Shown here in pieces: positions 1 through 9,029 of a stretch of 64,000 bases of DNA. The position numbers and the translations under genes were made by a program. Numbering within the stretch: the first letter of the stretch is position 1; every line of letters starts with the position of its first letter. The notes beneath the pieces were generated by a model. That model saw nothing but the letters and a program-made list of their open reading frames with translations. It did not search any database and was not told where the DNA came from. This DNA is from an uncultured Chloroflexales bacterium (GTDB lineage Bacteria; Chloroflexota; Chloroflexia; Chloroflexales; Chloroflexaceae), in contig CALGUG010000028.1 in the NCBI GenBank assembly GCA_937902315.1, positions 62,001-126,000 of the forward strand, in the 5' to 3' direction.

Positions 1-117
1 GTGGCCCATGTGGGTTGTATCGTAAGGCGTTACACCACAAACATAGAGCGTCACCGGGCGATCGGTAGGAATGACGAATTCCTTCTTTTTGCCCGCGAGC
101 GTATCAAAAAGCTGCAT
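1..117 (-). CDS. cysS: Cysteinyl-tRNA synthetase-like protein, N-terminus only (cut by window edge)
   Basis: Read on the minus strand, the last 39 codons before the window edge begin MQLFDTLAGKK and continue through LYVCGVTPYDTTHMGH. This matches the first beta strand and HIGH signature of the class I CysRS fold, including the zinc-ligand Cys of YVCG. The TPYDTTH..GH form is closer to what I recall of MshC (cysteine:glucosaminyl-inositol ligase) than to the TVYDYIHIGH form of textbook CysRS, so a MshC-like or divergent CysRS remains possible. Only the N-terminus is visible, so tRNA-binding domains cannot be checked. It lies 28 bp downstream of the SpoIIE-type phosphatase on the same strand and may be co-transcribed. 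Confidence 0.75.
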   Translation of the reverse strand, partial: MQLFDTLAGKKKEFVIPTDRPVTLYVCGVTPYDTTHMGH

Positions 118-145
118 ATATTCCTCTCAAGATAAACAACATCGT

Positions 146-2050
146 TCAAGAAGCATACACTTCCACTTCGGTCTGGTCGCCGAGACGAGCAGCTTGTTGG
201 AAGTTAATCGGTTGAACCGCCACTAGGGTAATGTCATCGTGTTGTTCAGCTTCGCCCATAAATACTTGCACACGTTCGATAATGGTATTCACCAACTGAT
301 CGGGATCAGTATTAGGCGACAGTTCGCTTAGTAACGCCTCCAAACGTTCGAAGCCGAATATCTCGCCCTCCTCGTTATGAGCTTCTACCAGCCCATCGGT
401 GAAGAAGAGCACCATATCACCCGGCTCGAGTATAACCTTCTGTTCCCTATAAACAGCTCCATCATACGCGCCAATTGGAAAACCGGCAACATCAATTGTG
501 CGCACTCCGTCAGGATTCATAATCAGTGGTGCCATCATACCAGCATTCGCCACGCGCAGTTGCGAACTCGTTGTATCGAACAGAGCATACAAAACCGCTG
601 CGTTCATACGATTAGCCTGCATACGACTCAGCAGGGTGCGCTGCACCCCGTTCAGCACCCGTACCGGAGTGACAGCATGGCGTGCTTGATTTTCGACCAC
701 ACTACTGGTCAACGCCATCAAGAGCGCGGCACCCACACCCTTGCCCGAGATATCGCCCACGGCGATTCCGGCTTGCTCGTGTGGGAGTGAAACATAAGTA
801 TAAAAGTCACCGCCGACCTCATAGGCTGGCAGCGAACGAGCCGCGACCTGCAGCGAGCCTGCTTGCCAGGGCGCAGTGCTGGGCAACAGGCCAGCCTGAA
901 TATCGCGCGCCAACGCCAAACCATGGCGCAGTCGCTCGTTTTGATCTTCGATCGCCGCCAACGAGAGCTGCAAATGCTCGGCCATTTGGTTGAAGGTGCG
1001 CGCCATCTCGCTCACCTCATCGCTGCCGACCACCTGAATGCGGTGATCGAGCTTGCCCTGGCCCAAAGCAGCAACACCTCGTCCTAGCTCTTGCAGCGGC
1101 TCGATAATCAGCCGCGCTTGGCGCAAAGCCCAGCCCAAAGCCAGCATGCCCACCACCACAACCAAAGCTACCAAAATGAGCGTGCTTCGCCACGAGCTAG
1201 CAAAGGCCTCCGAGGTCAACTGCTCGGTCACCACCCACCAGCCCACCGGGCTGATTTGAAAGCGTGCGCCTACCACGGGCACGCCTTTGATGCCCTGATA
1301 TTGGGCGACATCATCAGTGGCGTTAAAGGAAGGCTGGGGCGAAAAACTGTTGACGCGTCGCTCACTTGGAGCGCCAAGCATTACCTCGCCCTTGCTATTG
1401 ATCAGATAGGCCTGAACCGTTTCAGTGGTTGTGGTGCGCAAAGACTGATCAATAAACACAGCCGAGATCTCGCCGCGTATCGCGCCGACCACTTGGCCCG
1501 AATCGTTGCGTAACGGCAAAACAAGCGAGAAGAGCGGCGTTCCATCAGAAGATAGATAGATATCGCCGCGCTGACCTTCGCCCTGCAAAGCCGATCGAAT
1601 CACGCGATCGTGGCTGTAGTCTTTCAATGAATTATAGCTGCTCTCACCTTCAAACGGCGCGAAGATAAGCTCGCGACCCGCCCGATCGACCACGATCAAC
1701 TGACGAATGTCAGGGTAATTGGCCCGCAGCAGATCTTGGATACTTGTTCGTAAACTATACTGCTCAAAATCGGAATCGAAAGTGCTTCCGATCCGAAGAA
1801 TCTGTGATTCTAAACTCGAAAGATAGATCGCGATATCGCGACCGATGCTACGCGCCAAGACGCGTTGATTATTGTAGACATTCTCCTGCTGCGTCCGAAA
1901 ACCGATAACGATCAGCAGAGTTCCGATAAGCAAGAGCGGCAGGGTCGATGTCAACAAATATGACCAGCGCAAGCGCATAGCGATGCTGCTTTGACGTCGA
2001 GCTGTCTGTTCGCTATGCCTCAACGCAGGTGGGTCATTCTCCCGCTCCAT
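146..2050 (-). CDS. Membrane-bound Cache-HAMP-SpoIIE (PP2C-type) serine phosphatase
   Basis: 634 aa. TM segments at about residues 31-51 and 289-309 enclose an extracytoplasmic Cache-like sensor. A HAMP domain follows (about 310-362), then a helical linker and a SpoIIE/RsbU-type PP2C domain (about 385-620). Metal-binding motifs are visible: GGDFY at 413-417, VGDISGKG at 431-438, FFTDGLVEA, and QHDDITLVAV near the C-terminus. Family knowledge: such proteins dephosphorylate anti-anti-sigma (STAS) proteins in partner-switching pathways. No partner kinase or STAS gene is nearby, so the target is unknown. A GAGGAG sequence 6 nt before the ATG supports this start. Confidence 0.93.
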   Translation of the reverse strand: MERENDPPALRHSEQTARRQSSIAMRLRWSYLLTSTLPLLLIGTLLIVIGFRTQQENVYNNQRVLARSIGRDIAIYLSSLESQILRIGSTFDSDFEQYSLRTSIQDLLRANYPDIRQLIVVDRAGRELIFAPFEGESSYNSLKDYSHDRVIRSALQGEGQRGDIYLSSDGTPLFSLVLPLRNDSGQVVGAIRGEISAVFIDQSLRTTTTETVQAYLINSKGEVMLGAPSERRVNSFSPQPSFNATDDVAQYQGIKGVPVVGARFQISPVGWWVVTEQLTSEAFASSWRSTLILVALVVVVGMLALGWALRQARLIIEPLQELGRGVAALGQGKLDHRIQVVGSDEVSEMARTFNQMAEHLQLSLAAIEDQNERLRHGLALARDIQAGLLPSTAPWQAGSLQVAARSLPAYEVGGDFYTYVSLPHEQAGIAVGDISGKGVGAALLMALTSSVVENQARHAVTPVRVLNGVQRTLLSRMQANRMNAAVLYALFDTTSSQLRVANAGMMAPLIMNPDGVRTIDVAGFPIGAYDGAVYREQKVILEPGDMVLFFTDGLVEAHNEEGEIFGFERLEALLSELSPNTDPDQLVNTIIERVQVFMGEAEQHDDITLVAVQPINFQQAARLGDQTEVEVYAS

Positions 2051-2388
2051 GAGCTGCTCCTCAACAAACGTTCTGTGCGATTCATAACGAAATCATCTGC
2101 ACATGCGACTCAACTGGTAAAGCACCACACAAACCAAAACGACTTACAAAGAGGTAAGTCACTTCTCGTTCACTTGATCCATCTGGGCACAGGAGTTTGT
2201 ATGGTTTACCGCAGTAGTCGTGGGCCTATTATAGCATACCCACTTAGGCCCTTTAGAAACCCTGTTCCAAAGAGAGAAAATTGCACTCCAACACCATATG
2301 TTTTCAGCATTCAGCAGGCAGATTCCAACTTGATGATACACTATGCAATTGTCAATACCATTCAGGCCTATCGATATAGGAGCACATT
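2051..2388. other. Divergent intergenic region, no gene seen
   Basis: 338 bp between the divergently transcribed phosphatase and MFS genes. It is AT-richer than its flanks and should hold both promoters, but I found no convincing -35/-10 pair or repeat. The only clear element is the AGGAG ribosome site at 2378-2382 for the MFS gene. Confidence 0.5.
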
Positions 2389-3666
2389 GTGTCCCAGATT
2401 AGCGAACTAGCACCATCGCGTTCAAGCAAGAACGACAATTGGAATTTCTCTGTTAATGTTCTCGACATTGTTTTTATTACACTTGGCATGTCACTGGTGT
2501 CACGCGACACCGTTTTCCCGGCCCTGATCGGCCATTTAACCACCTCGACCATCGCTGTTGGTCTAGTACACGCCATCTACAACATCGGTTTTTATGTACC
2601 CCAGCTCTTTATGGCCAACTACACCGAGCGTCTGCCGCTTAAAAAGCCCTTTGTAGTGCGCATGGGCGGTCTAGGCGAGCGTTTTCCCTACCTCCTTATG
2701 GGTATCATCATCTGGCTATTTGCCGAATCGTCGCCGCTCTTCACGCTCATAGCGCTCTACATCTGCATCACGATCACCGCCTTCGCGGTCGGCGTCGCCA
2801 CACCCGCCTGGTACGACATGATCGCCAAAGTCATTCCGATCAACCGGCGCGGCCTCTTCAGCGGCATCGGCAGCGGGCTTGGCGCCTTTTTAGGCATGCT
2901 GGGGGCGTTTTGGGTCGGCTATGTGCTCGATAGATGGGAATATCCTACCAACTACAGCATTCTGTTTGTAGTGGCATTTGTCATGACTATGGTCTCGTGG
3001 TTGGGTCTGATTCTCAACCGCGAACCCGTCAGCGAAGAGCTTAAAGAAGCCCAATCGCTCACCAATTACTTCAGTCAATTGCCCAAACTGATCCAACGCT
3101 ATCCCAACTTCAAACGCTACCTGATCTCGCTCTGCATCTTTAAGCTCGCCATGATGGCCAGCGGCTTTTTTATGGTCTATGGCATGTGGAACTTCCAAGT
3201 CGACGGCAGCATGATCGGCATCTTCACCGCCACCCTGATCGGCAGCCAAGCCTTGATGAATCTCGTTATGGGCGTGCTGGGCGACCGCTTCGGCCACAAA
3301 AACATTTTGGTAACAGGAGCCTTCGCGCTGGCCTTGGCCAGTATCAGCGCTTGGCTGGCGCCCTCAGCAGGCTGGCTCACACTCTCGTTCGCGCTGTTAG
3401 GCGTCTACAACGCCAGCGACTCGACCTCGTCGCTCAACATCGTGCTCGAATTCTGCTCGCCCGCCGACCGCCCGACCTTTATCGGTCTCGCCAACACCCT
3501 AGTCGGCATCGTAATCACCATCGCGCCCCTACTGGGCGGCCTGCTCGCCAAGCTGATCGGCTTCCAAGCGCTCTTCGTCTTGGCCGCCCTGGTCGGCTTG
3601 ATCGGCTCGTCGCTGCTCTTCTTCTGGGTGCGCGAGCCGCGCCGTTACCAAGAAGCCCACAGCTAG
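2389..3666 (+). CDS. MFS transporter
   Basis: 425 aa with about 12 hydrophobic segments. A loop with GDRFGHKN between later segments resembles the MFS A-motif. There is no soluble extra domain. Starts at GTG with AGGAG 6 nt upstream. Substrate unknown; the family covers drug, sugar and metabolite exporters or importers. Followed at once by a strong intrinsic terminator, so it is probably monocistronic. Confidence 0.88.
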   Translation: MSQISELAPSRSSKNDNWNFSVNVLDIVFITLGMSLVSRDTVFPALIGHLTTSTIAVGLVHAIYNIGFYVPQLFMANYTERLPLKKPFVVRMGGLGERFPYLLMGIIIWLFAESSPLFTLIALYICITITAFAVGVATPAWYDMIAKVIPINRRGLFSGIGSGLGAFLGMLGAFWVGYVLDRWEYPTNYSILFVVAFVMTMVSWLGLILNREPVSEELKEAQSLTNYFSQLPKLIQRYPNFKRYLISLCIFKLAMMASGFFMVYGMWNFQVDGSMIGIFTATLIGSQALMNLVMGVLGDRFGHKNILVTGAFALALASISAWLAPSAGWLTLSFALLGVYNASDSTSSLNIVLEFCSPADRPTFIGLANTLVGIVITIAPLLGGLLAKLIGFQALFVLAALVGLIGSSLLFFWVREPRRYQEAHS

Positions 3667-3675
3667 AATCAAAAC

Positions 3676-3708
3676 GGGGAACTGCTCTGCGCAGTTCCCC
3701 ATTCTTTT
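3676..3708 (+). terminator. Intrinsic terminator after MFS gene
   Basis: Perfect 10-bp stem (GGGGAACTGC / GCAGTTCCCC, loop TCTGC) followed by ATTCTTTT, 9 bp after the MFS stop codon. Confidence 0.85.
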
Positions 3709-3749
3709 GCTTGTTTGGCCGCAAGGTCCTAACCATCATCTAAGGCGCA

Positions 3750-3782
3750 TGGCGGGTCCGCCTTCGGCTATCAACAGGGCTA
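3750..3782 (+). repeat. Core dispersed repeat, copy 1 (short, diverged)
   Basis: Contains GTCCGCCTTCGGCTATCAAC, the core shared by about 17 intergenic loci in this window. This copy abuts the 3' end of the SDR gene and lacks the extended flanks. Confidence 0.7.
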
Positions 3783-4520
3783 GATCATCCCGCCATTCAG
3801 GTAGACCGTTTGACCATTGACCCAACGGCCCGGTCCAGCCAAAAAGGAGACGAGTTCGGCGACATCCTCGGGCTGGCCCAAGCGCTCCATTGGGTTGGCC
3901 TTGGCCGCCTGCTCGATCGTCTCGTCGTCCTTCCCATTCAGGTAGAGCTCGGTCGCGGTCGGGCCGGGCGCCACCGCATTGAAGGTGATATCGCGACCGC
4001 GCAGCTCGCGGGCGGCGATCAAGCTGAGGGCATCGACCGCGCCTTTGGTGGCAGCGTACGCTCCGTAGGTCGGCAGGGCCACCTTGGTCACCGAAGTCGA
4101 GAAGGTAATGATCGCCCCGCCCTTGCGTACACGCCGCACCGCCTGCTGAGCCACCACAAAGGTCCCGCGCACATTGGTGCGCAGCATGCGGTCGAGCTGA
4201 GCTAGATCGAGCTCCGCCAGCGGGGAGAGCAGCATAATGCCCGCCGCGTTCACCACCACATCGACCCCGCCGAAGGTCTGCTCGCTGATATCGAACAGGG
4301 CCGCAACCGCCTGCTCGTCGGCCACATCGGCTCGAAAGGCCAGAGCAGCTCCGCCCTTGGCGTGGATAGTGTTGACCGTCTCCATGGCCTCACGGTCGTT
4401 GCTGACATAGGCTACTACCACCGCCATGCCCTCGGCTGCCAAACGCTCAGCCACCGCCCGACCGATCCCACGCGAACCGCCCGTCACAATCGCTACTCGT
4501 TGAGTATGATCTATGTTCAT
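3780..4520 (-). CDS. SDR family oxidoreductase
   Basis: 246 aa from the ATG at 4520, which has AGGAAG upstream. A longer reading to 4586 lacks a ribosome site. Classical short-chain dehydrogenase: NAD(P)-binding TGGSRGIG at residues 13-20, NAAG after beta-4, catalytic Ser in FSTS, and YGAYAATK giving the Tyr and Lys. The C-terminal GRWVNGQTVYLNGGMI is typical of FabG-like SDRs. Divergent from an AraC-family regulator, an arrangement common for inducible detoxifying SDRs. Substrate not predictable. Confidence 0.92.
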   Translation of the reverse strand: MNIDHTQRVAIVTGGSRGIGRAVAERLAAEGMAVVVAYVSNDREAMETVNTIHAKGGAALAFRADVADEQAVAALFDISEQTFGGVDVVVNAAGIMLLSPLAELDLAQLDRMLRTNVRGTFVVAQQAVRRVRKGGAIITFSTSVTKVALPTYGAYAATKGAVDALSLIAARELRGRDITFNAVAPGPTATELYLNGKDDETIEQAAKANPMERLGQPEDVAELVSFLAGPGRWVNGQTVYLNGGMI

Positions 4521-4646
4521 CGTCTTTGCTTCCTGTTGGCATTTCAAAAACATCCTTAGCCTGATTATGCCCATGCCAAGCCGCAAAGTGATAGAATGAT
4601 CCTGAAGGTTTCTTGCCTAATCCTGCAAAAAAAAGCGAGGAGGGTT

Positions 4647-5612
4647 ATGCAGCAGCCGCGCAGCCAACGCCTATGCGAGCTGATCGAACGCCACTGCCAG
4701 CACGAAGGAGTGAACGACAGCGCCATCGCTCCGCTCCACCTCTTCCGGGCCTCGCATCCGGGCCATGTTTCGTTCGGCTTCTACGAACCATCGATCTGCA
4801 TCATCGCCCGAGGCGCTAAAAGCGCCGTGCTCGGCCAAAACGCCTACCGCTACGATCCGAACTCCTACCTCTTGGTGGCGCTCGAACTGCCGATCAGCAC
4901 CTACATCGAGCAGGCCAGCCCCGAAGAGCCGCACCTCGGCCTACATATCGATCTCTCGCCCGAACTGCTGGCTCCGCTGATCAACCACGATGAACTGGAG
5001 CCGCCGCCCAAGGTCGCTAACGACTGCATGCTGCGCGTCAACCTGCTCGACGACGAACTCCACGATGCGATTGTACGGCTGGTCGCCCTGCTCGATACGC
5101 CCCAGCACATCGCCGCGCTGGCGCCCTTCATTCTGCAAGAGATCGGCTACCGCCTGCTCTGCGGCCCCGAACACACCCGGCTGCTAGAGCTGGCCCTTAG
5201 CCGTGGGCCTTTGCAACGCATAGCGCGCGCCATCAAGCGGCTGCGCCAAAGCTACGCCGAGCCGCTGCGCATGGAGGAGCTCGCCAAAGAGTTCAACATC
5301 AGCGTGTCGAGCCTGCACCATCAGTTCAAAGCTCTCACCAGCATGACGCCCCTGCAATTTCAAAAGCAGCTCCGCCTACAAGCCGCCTACCGCCTGATGC
5401 TGGCGGGCGAAGCCGACGCCGCCAGCGCCGCCTTCCAAGTGGGCTATGAAAGCCCATCGCAGTTCAGCCGCGAATATCAGCGCATGTTCGGCGAAGCGCC
5501 AGCCCGCCATATCGCCCAACTGCGCGCCCGTTTCGGTCTTATGTCAAGCTCGTACAGAGACCTGTCTTCTCGTAATGGGGGCAGAAGAAAGAGCGGGGGA
5601 AAAGAAGCCTAG
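4647..5612 (+). CDS. AraC family transcriptional regulator
   Basis: 321 aa from the ATG at 4647, preceded by a strong GAGGAGGG. The N-terminal about 190 residues match the AraC_N cupin-type domain (CIIARGAKSAVLGQ, SYLLVALELPIS). A double helix-turn-helix follows: MEELAKEFNISVSSLHHQFK and then SAAFQVGYESPSQFSREYQRMFG. Divergent from the SDR gene, with 126 bp between starts, so it probably regulates that gene. A basic Ser/Gly-rich tail of about 25 residues follows the HTH and may be repeat-derived. Confidence 0.92.
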   Translation: MQQPRSQRLCELIERHCQHEGVNDSAIAPLHLFRASHPGHVSFGFYEPSICIIARGAKSAVLGQNAYRYDPNSYLLVALELPISTYIEQASPEEPHLGLHIDLSPELLAPLINHDELEPPPKVANDCMLRVNLLDDELHDAIVRLVALLDTPQHIAALAPFILQEIGYRLLCGPEHTRLLELALSRGPLQRIARAIKRLRQSYAEPLRMEELAKEFNISVSSLHHQFKALTSMTPLQFQKQLRLQAAYRLMLAGEADAASAAFQVGYESPSQFSREYQRMFGEAPARHIAQLRARFGLMSSSYRDLSSRNGGRRKSGGKEA

Positions 5613-5670
5613 CGAGCCGCGCGCTAGCGCAAAAAGGGGCCGTCCGCTCGCCGCAGGCGGACAGGCCCGA

Positions 5671-5730
5671 ATGGTTGGAAAGGATGTTGATAGCCGAAGG
5701 CGGACGCGGTTGGAAACGAATGGAAGGTAA
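5671..5730 (-). repeat. Core dispersed repeat, copy 2
   Basis: Core on the minus strand (plus reading GTTGATAGCCGAAGGCGGAC) with the GGAAAGGAT flank shared with the copies near 26.3 and 55.8 kb. It sits between the AraC and GT-C-like genes. Confidence 0.85.
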
Positions 5731-5776
5731 AAGACCGTTCCGCCAGAAGGCTGAACGCATCGAGTGGATTCGCTCT

Positions 5777-7840
5777 TTAATGGAGATAATTGATCAGTTG
5801 GCGCACCCAGAAGCCTAGCCCAAAGGCCAGCGGCACCAGCAGGCCCAAGCAAGCCGCCCAGCGTCCGGCCGTCCCGCGCTGCCAGAAGTCGTTCAGCAGG
5901 GGAGCCGCCGTCAAACAGAGCGCCGGAAAGAGGAAGTGCTGTTCGCGCACACCCTGTTGGGCGAACAGCAGCAACACTAAGGAGAAGAGCACGCCCAACC
6001 ACCATGAACGGGCCAGCAGCGGCAGGCCGTTGGTCGACAGGCGCTCGCGCAGCAGAAATAGCCCCGCCAAGCCCGCCACCGTCAAGACCGGAATGATGCG
6101 GTTGCCGGGCGTGAAGAGCGTGCTGATGCGCCACCAAACGCGTTGCCAAGCCGATGTCGTCGAGGTGTCGACCGGGACTTCGGTCACGCCCATGGCGCGG
6201 TTGAGGAAGATCGCCATAAAGAGCGGCACCGTGTAGTAGATCAGGGCGACGATCGCCGCCGCCAGCAGGCCGATCAGCGTCAGGCGCAGCAGCGAGGGCC
6301 GCCAGAGCGGGTTGATCGCCACTAGCAGCCAGAGCGCCGCCAGCAAACAGACCACCGAGAAGGTCACGCCCATATGGCCCAAGAGCGCAAAGCACATCAC
6401 GGGCAGCAGCAAAAACCACGCTTGTCGCCAGCTATTCTCGGGCCTCGCAAGGTTCAGCAGCGTAATCAAGGGGATCGCCAAAGCTTGGCCGCCGATATTG
6501 GCCGCCTCGCCGATCGAAAACGACGAGAGCATAGGCGGCGGCAAGAGATAGAGCGCAGCCCCAAACAGCGCGGTGCGCAGGCCCAAACCAGCGCGCCAGA
6601 GCATCAGCCAGATCGCGCCCACCACCAGGCTGTCCAAGAGCGCCATGCCACAGTTGATCAAGGCGATTCGGTTGGCCATGCTGGGCTGAAAGAGCACTTG
6701 GAAGGGCAAGAGCAGCAGGTAAGAGCCGGGCGGATAGGGCGAAGGGCCGCCGCCGGCCTCGCTCGGCAGGTGCTCGGTGAAGTAGACCTTGCCCAAGCTC
6801 AGTTCGAGGATATTGTTGGCGTGCAAGCCGATATCGTTGATCAGGGTATGGGGATGCCAGACGCCAGCCAAGCGCAGACAGAAGGCCAGCGCGATCAGCA
6901 GAATCGGCGATGCCAAGAGCGGAATGCCCGCCTTTGAGGTGCCGATACGCCAAGGATCGTCCACAAAAGGGCGCGTCAGGCCGATCAAGAGCAGAGTCAA
7001 CGCGTAAGTGCTCGCCAGCACTTTCAGCACAATCGGTGTAAAGATCGTGAGCGGCAGGCGTTGGAAGTGCAGGAGCAGCCCGACCACGAGCACGAGAACC
7101 AAGAGCAGCCCAAAGCAGAGCTGCTTGGGCAGGGCGGCCCGACGCAGCAAGAGGAAGAACAGGGCCACGATCGCTATCAGCCAGCCGAATTGACCCCAAG
7201 CCGGCATACGCAGGCTAGCAAGCTCGGCGCTCAGCTGAATGCGGCTGACCACAAAGCCCAGCTCGCGTGGATCGCTGCCCTCTGGCACGTAGCGCGGCGT
7301 CTCGAAGCGCAGCCGCAGATCACCTTTGCCATCGGCGTCGGCCAAGAGATGATAGATGCGCCGCTCTGGTTCGATCGTCAAGTCGTAGCTATGCTGGCCA
7401 AAGCTGAGTTGGCTGGTGGTGGGTGAACCGTCGGCTCGACCGCTGCTGGCCGTCAGAGCGACGATCCAGCGCCCGCCACCCACGCCGGGTAGTTCGACCC
7501 GCGCATCGCTTTTGGTCCAACGGTAGGCGTAACCGGGCGAGAGCGTCCACCACTCCATACCGCTCTGGGCAGGCTCGGAGCCGTTGAAGCCACTTAGGAA
7601 AGGGGCGTCATCTTCGCGCCGATGAGTGTCTCGGTCGCCGCCGATCTGCAATACTGTGCCGAACGCAGCTTGATACACGAAGCTCCAGAGCAGCAGAGCG
7701 ATCGCAAGCAGCGCCCACAGGCCCGGCTCGCGCACCACACTCGCCACCACCCGCACTTCCTGCCAACAGTAACGCCCGATCGGGCCCACGATCTCTGGCA
7801 GAAGCGCATGCTTCCTTAGCGAGGCTGGTGTTACGCTCAT
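5777..7840 (-). CDS. Polytopic GT-C-like membrane protein (predicted glycosyltransferase)
   Basis: 687 aa. An N-terminal TM is followed by an extracytoplasmic beta-rich segment of about 150 residues, then roughly 11 more TM segments. The acidic loop FIND-type IND IGLHANN resembles the catalytic-Asp loop of GT-C transferases that use polyprenyl-phosphate sugars; that assignment is inference. Same architecture and length as the protein at 39725-41782, so the two look paralogous. Last gene of a minus-strand operon: its start lies 3 bp from the stop of the small EamA-type gene, after two methyltransferases. Confidence 0.7.
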   Translation of the reverse strand: MSVTPASLRKHALLPEIVGPIGRYCWQEVRVVASVVREPGLWALLAIALLLWSFVYQAAFGTVLQIGGDRDTHRREDDAPFLSGFNGSEPAQSGMEWWTLSPGYAYRWTKSDARVELPGVGGGRWIVALTASSGRADGSPTTSQLSFGQHSYDLTIEPERRIYHLLADADGKGDLRLRFETPRYVPEGSDPRELGFVVSRIQLSAELASLRMPAWGQFGWLIAIVALFFLLLRRAALPKQLCFGLLLVLVLVVGLLLHFQRLPLTIFTPIVLKVLASTYALTLLLIGLTRPFVDDPWRIGTSKAGIPLLASPILLIALAFCLRLAGVWHPHTLINDIGLHANNILELSLGKVYFTEHLPSEAGGGPSPYPPGSYLLLLPFQVLFQPSMANRIALINCGMALLDSLVVGAIWLMLWRAGLGLRTALFGAALYLLPPPMLSSFSIGEAANIGGQALAIPLITLLNLARPENSWRQAWFLLLPVMCFALLGHMGVTFSVVCLLAALWLLVAINPLWRPSLLRLTLIGLLAAAIVALIYYTVPLFMAIFLNRAMGVTEVPVDTSTTSAWQRVWWRISTLFTPGNRIIPVLTVAGLAGLFLLRERLSTNGLPLLARSWWLGVLFSLVLLLFAQQGVREQHFLFPALCLTAAPLLNDFWQRGTAGRWAACLGLLVPLAFGLGFWVRQLINYLH

Positions 7841-7843
7841 AGA

Positions 7844-8302
7844 CTAGTGCCTCGTAACAATCACCACACCGATCACAATCACGATCGTGCCGATAATGCG
7901 GTTCCAAGTCAGCTCTTCGCCCAACAGAAAGCGGGCCGGAATCAAGCTGATCACATAGCTCATGGCCAAAAGCGGATAGGCGAACGAAAAGTCGACGCGC
8001 GAGATCACCGCCAGCCAAAAGAGCGAGCCACCAAAAATCAGCGCAAACGAGAGGATTACGCGCCATTCGGTGAAGGTCTTCCAAAGCATCTCGAAGGTGA
8101 AAGAGAACTCACCGATATCGTTCATGGCGACTTTCAGCAACAGTTCGCCCATTACGGTCAAACAGATCGCTGTTAAAAGTAGGCCAAAAATCATAAGCAT
8201 AGATCGTTTTGTATTGGCAAAGAAGCCAGAAAGCGCCTTTTGAGCAGGCGCTGATTCTGGCTCTGTTATGCCTTCTGAGGGAAGCTGTGTTCTATTGGTC
8301 AT
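7844..8302 (-). CDS. Small EamA/SMR-type membrane protein (possible lipid-linked sugar flippase subunit)
   Basis: 152 aa from the ATG at 8302; longer readings would overlap the neighbouring methyltransferase. Four hydrophobic segments, one per helix of an EmrE/ArnE-like fold, with VMGELLLKVA in TM1 and a C-terminal IIGTIVIVIGVVIV. A hydrophilic N-terminus of about 30 residues precedes TM1. Family knowledge: single four-TM EamA proteins next to glycosyltransferases often move polyprenyl-phosphate sugars. Its place between methyltransferases and a GT-C-like protein fits that, but function is inferred. Confidence 0.75.
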   Translation of the reverse strand: MTNRTQLPSEGITEPESAPAQKALSGFFANTKRSMLMIFGLLLTAICLTVMGELLLKVAMNDIGEFSFTFEMLWKTFTEWRVILSFALIFGGSLFWLAVISRVDFSFAYPLLAMSYVISLIPARFLLGEELTWNRIIGTIVIVIGVVIVTRH

Positions 8303-8324
8303 AGCTAAACGTCGTAGCTTTGCC

Positions 8325-8969
8325 TCAATCGAGGGTAAAGACGTCGTCGCGTTGCAAAACATAGACCCCATAGTCACAGATTCCACTGCGAATAACGTAG
8401 TTCTTCTGCATATGGAAGCCTCGGAACAGCGCACGATAGTCAGCATCGCTACGAATAAAACCACCCCGATCGAGCCAGTGCATGGCATGACCTGCGATAT
8501 TCCAAATATCGGGGGGTGGAATATCTTCCATCACAAGCACTGTCGCTTGTGGCCGCAAAATGCGATGAAGCTCTCCCACCGCCGCCCGCACAACATCATC
8601 GGGCAAGTGGTGGATCACGCCCAAAATCAGGGCGACATCAAACGAGGCAGGCTCAAACGGCATTGCATCGACGCTGAGTGCAACAAACTGGCCGCGATAG
8701 TTGCGAGCGGCATACGAAAGGTAGGCTCGCGAAATATCAACGCCCGTATAGTATTCAGAGGGGAAGCAAGGAGCGAATTCCCCCGTTCCGCAGCCGAAAT
8801 CGAGGAATCGACGTGCGCCTACATCGCTCCAAGGAGCAAGTTCACGCTCGATTACCTCTTTCTCGCCCCGAAAGCCAGCTTCCACAAAGCGACGCAACAT
8901 ATTCCAAGCTCGGGGATTCTCACTAACTTTATCTAACATCCCCTGAACCGATTCTAAACCGATGCTCAT
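8325..8969 (-). CDS. Class I SAM-dependent methyltransferase
   Basis: 214 aa from the ATG at 8969; the TTG one codon upstream is less likely. SAM-binding motif I is FLDFGCGTGEF, followed by the acidic end of beta-2 (YYTGVDIS), SVDAMPFEPASFDVAL and a motif III region LHRILRPQATVLV. Methyltransf_11-like. Second gene of the operon, 60 bp after a related methyltransferase; probably modifies a sugar or lipid intermediate, but the substrate cannot be read from sequence. Confidence 0.88.
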   Translation of the reverse strand: MSIGLESVQGMLDKVSENPRAWNMLRRFVEAGFRGEKEVIERELAPWSDVGARRFLDFGCGTGEFAPCFPSEYYTGVDISRAYLSYAARNYRGQFVALSVDAMPFEPASFDVALILGVIHHLPDDVVRAAVGELHRILRPQATVLVMEDIPPPDIWNIAGHAMHWLDRGGFIRSDADYRALFRGFHMQKNYVIRSGICDYGVYVLQRDDVFTLD

Positions 8970-9029
8970 CAATCGTACTACCTTTTTTATGCGTTTGAGA
9001 GCGCCGCACTCGCTATTCTGTAGGCTGTA

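Noticed and set aside
3186..3743. 185-codon frame overlapping the MFS gene
   Set aside because: Arg-rich shadow of the MFS gene in another frame; the MFS frame has the expected membrane segments.
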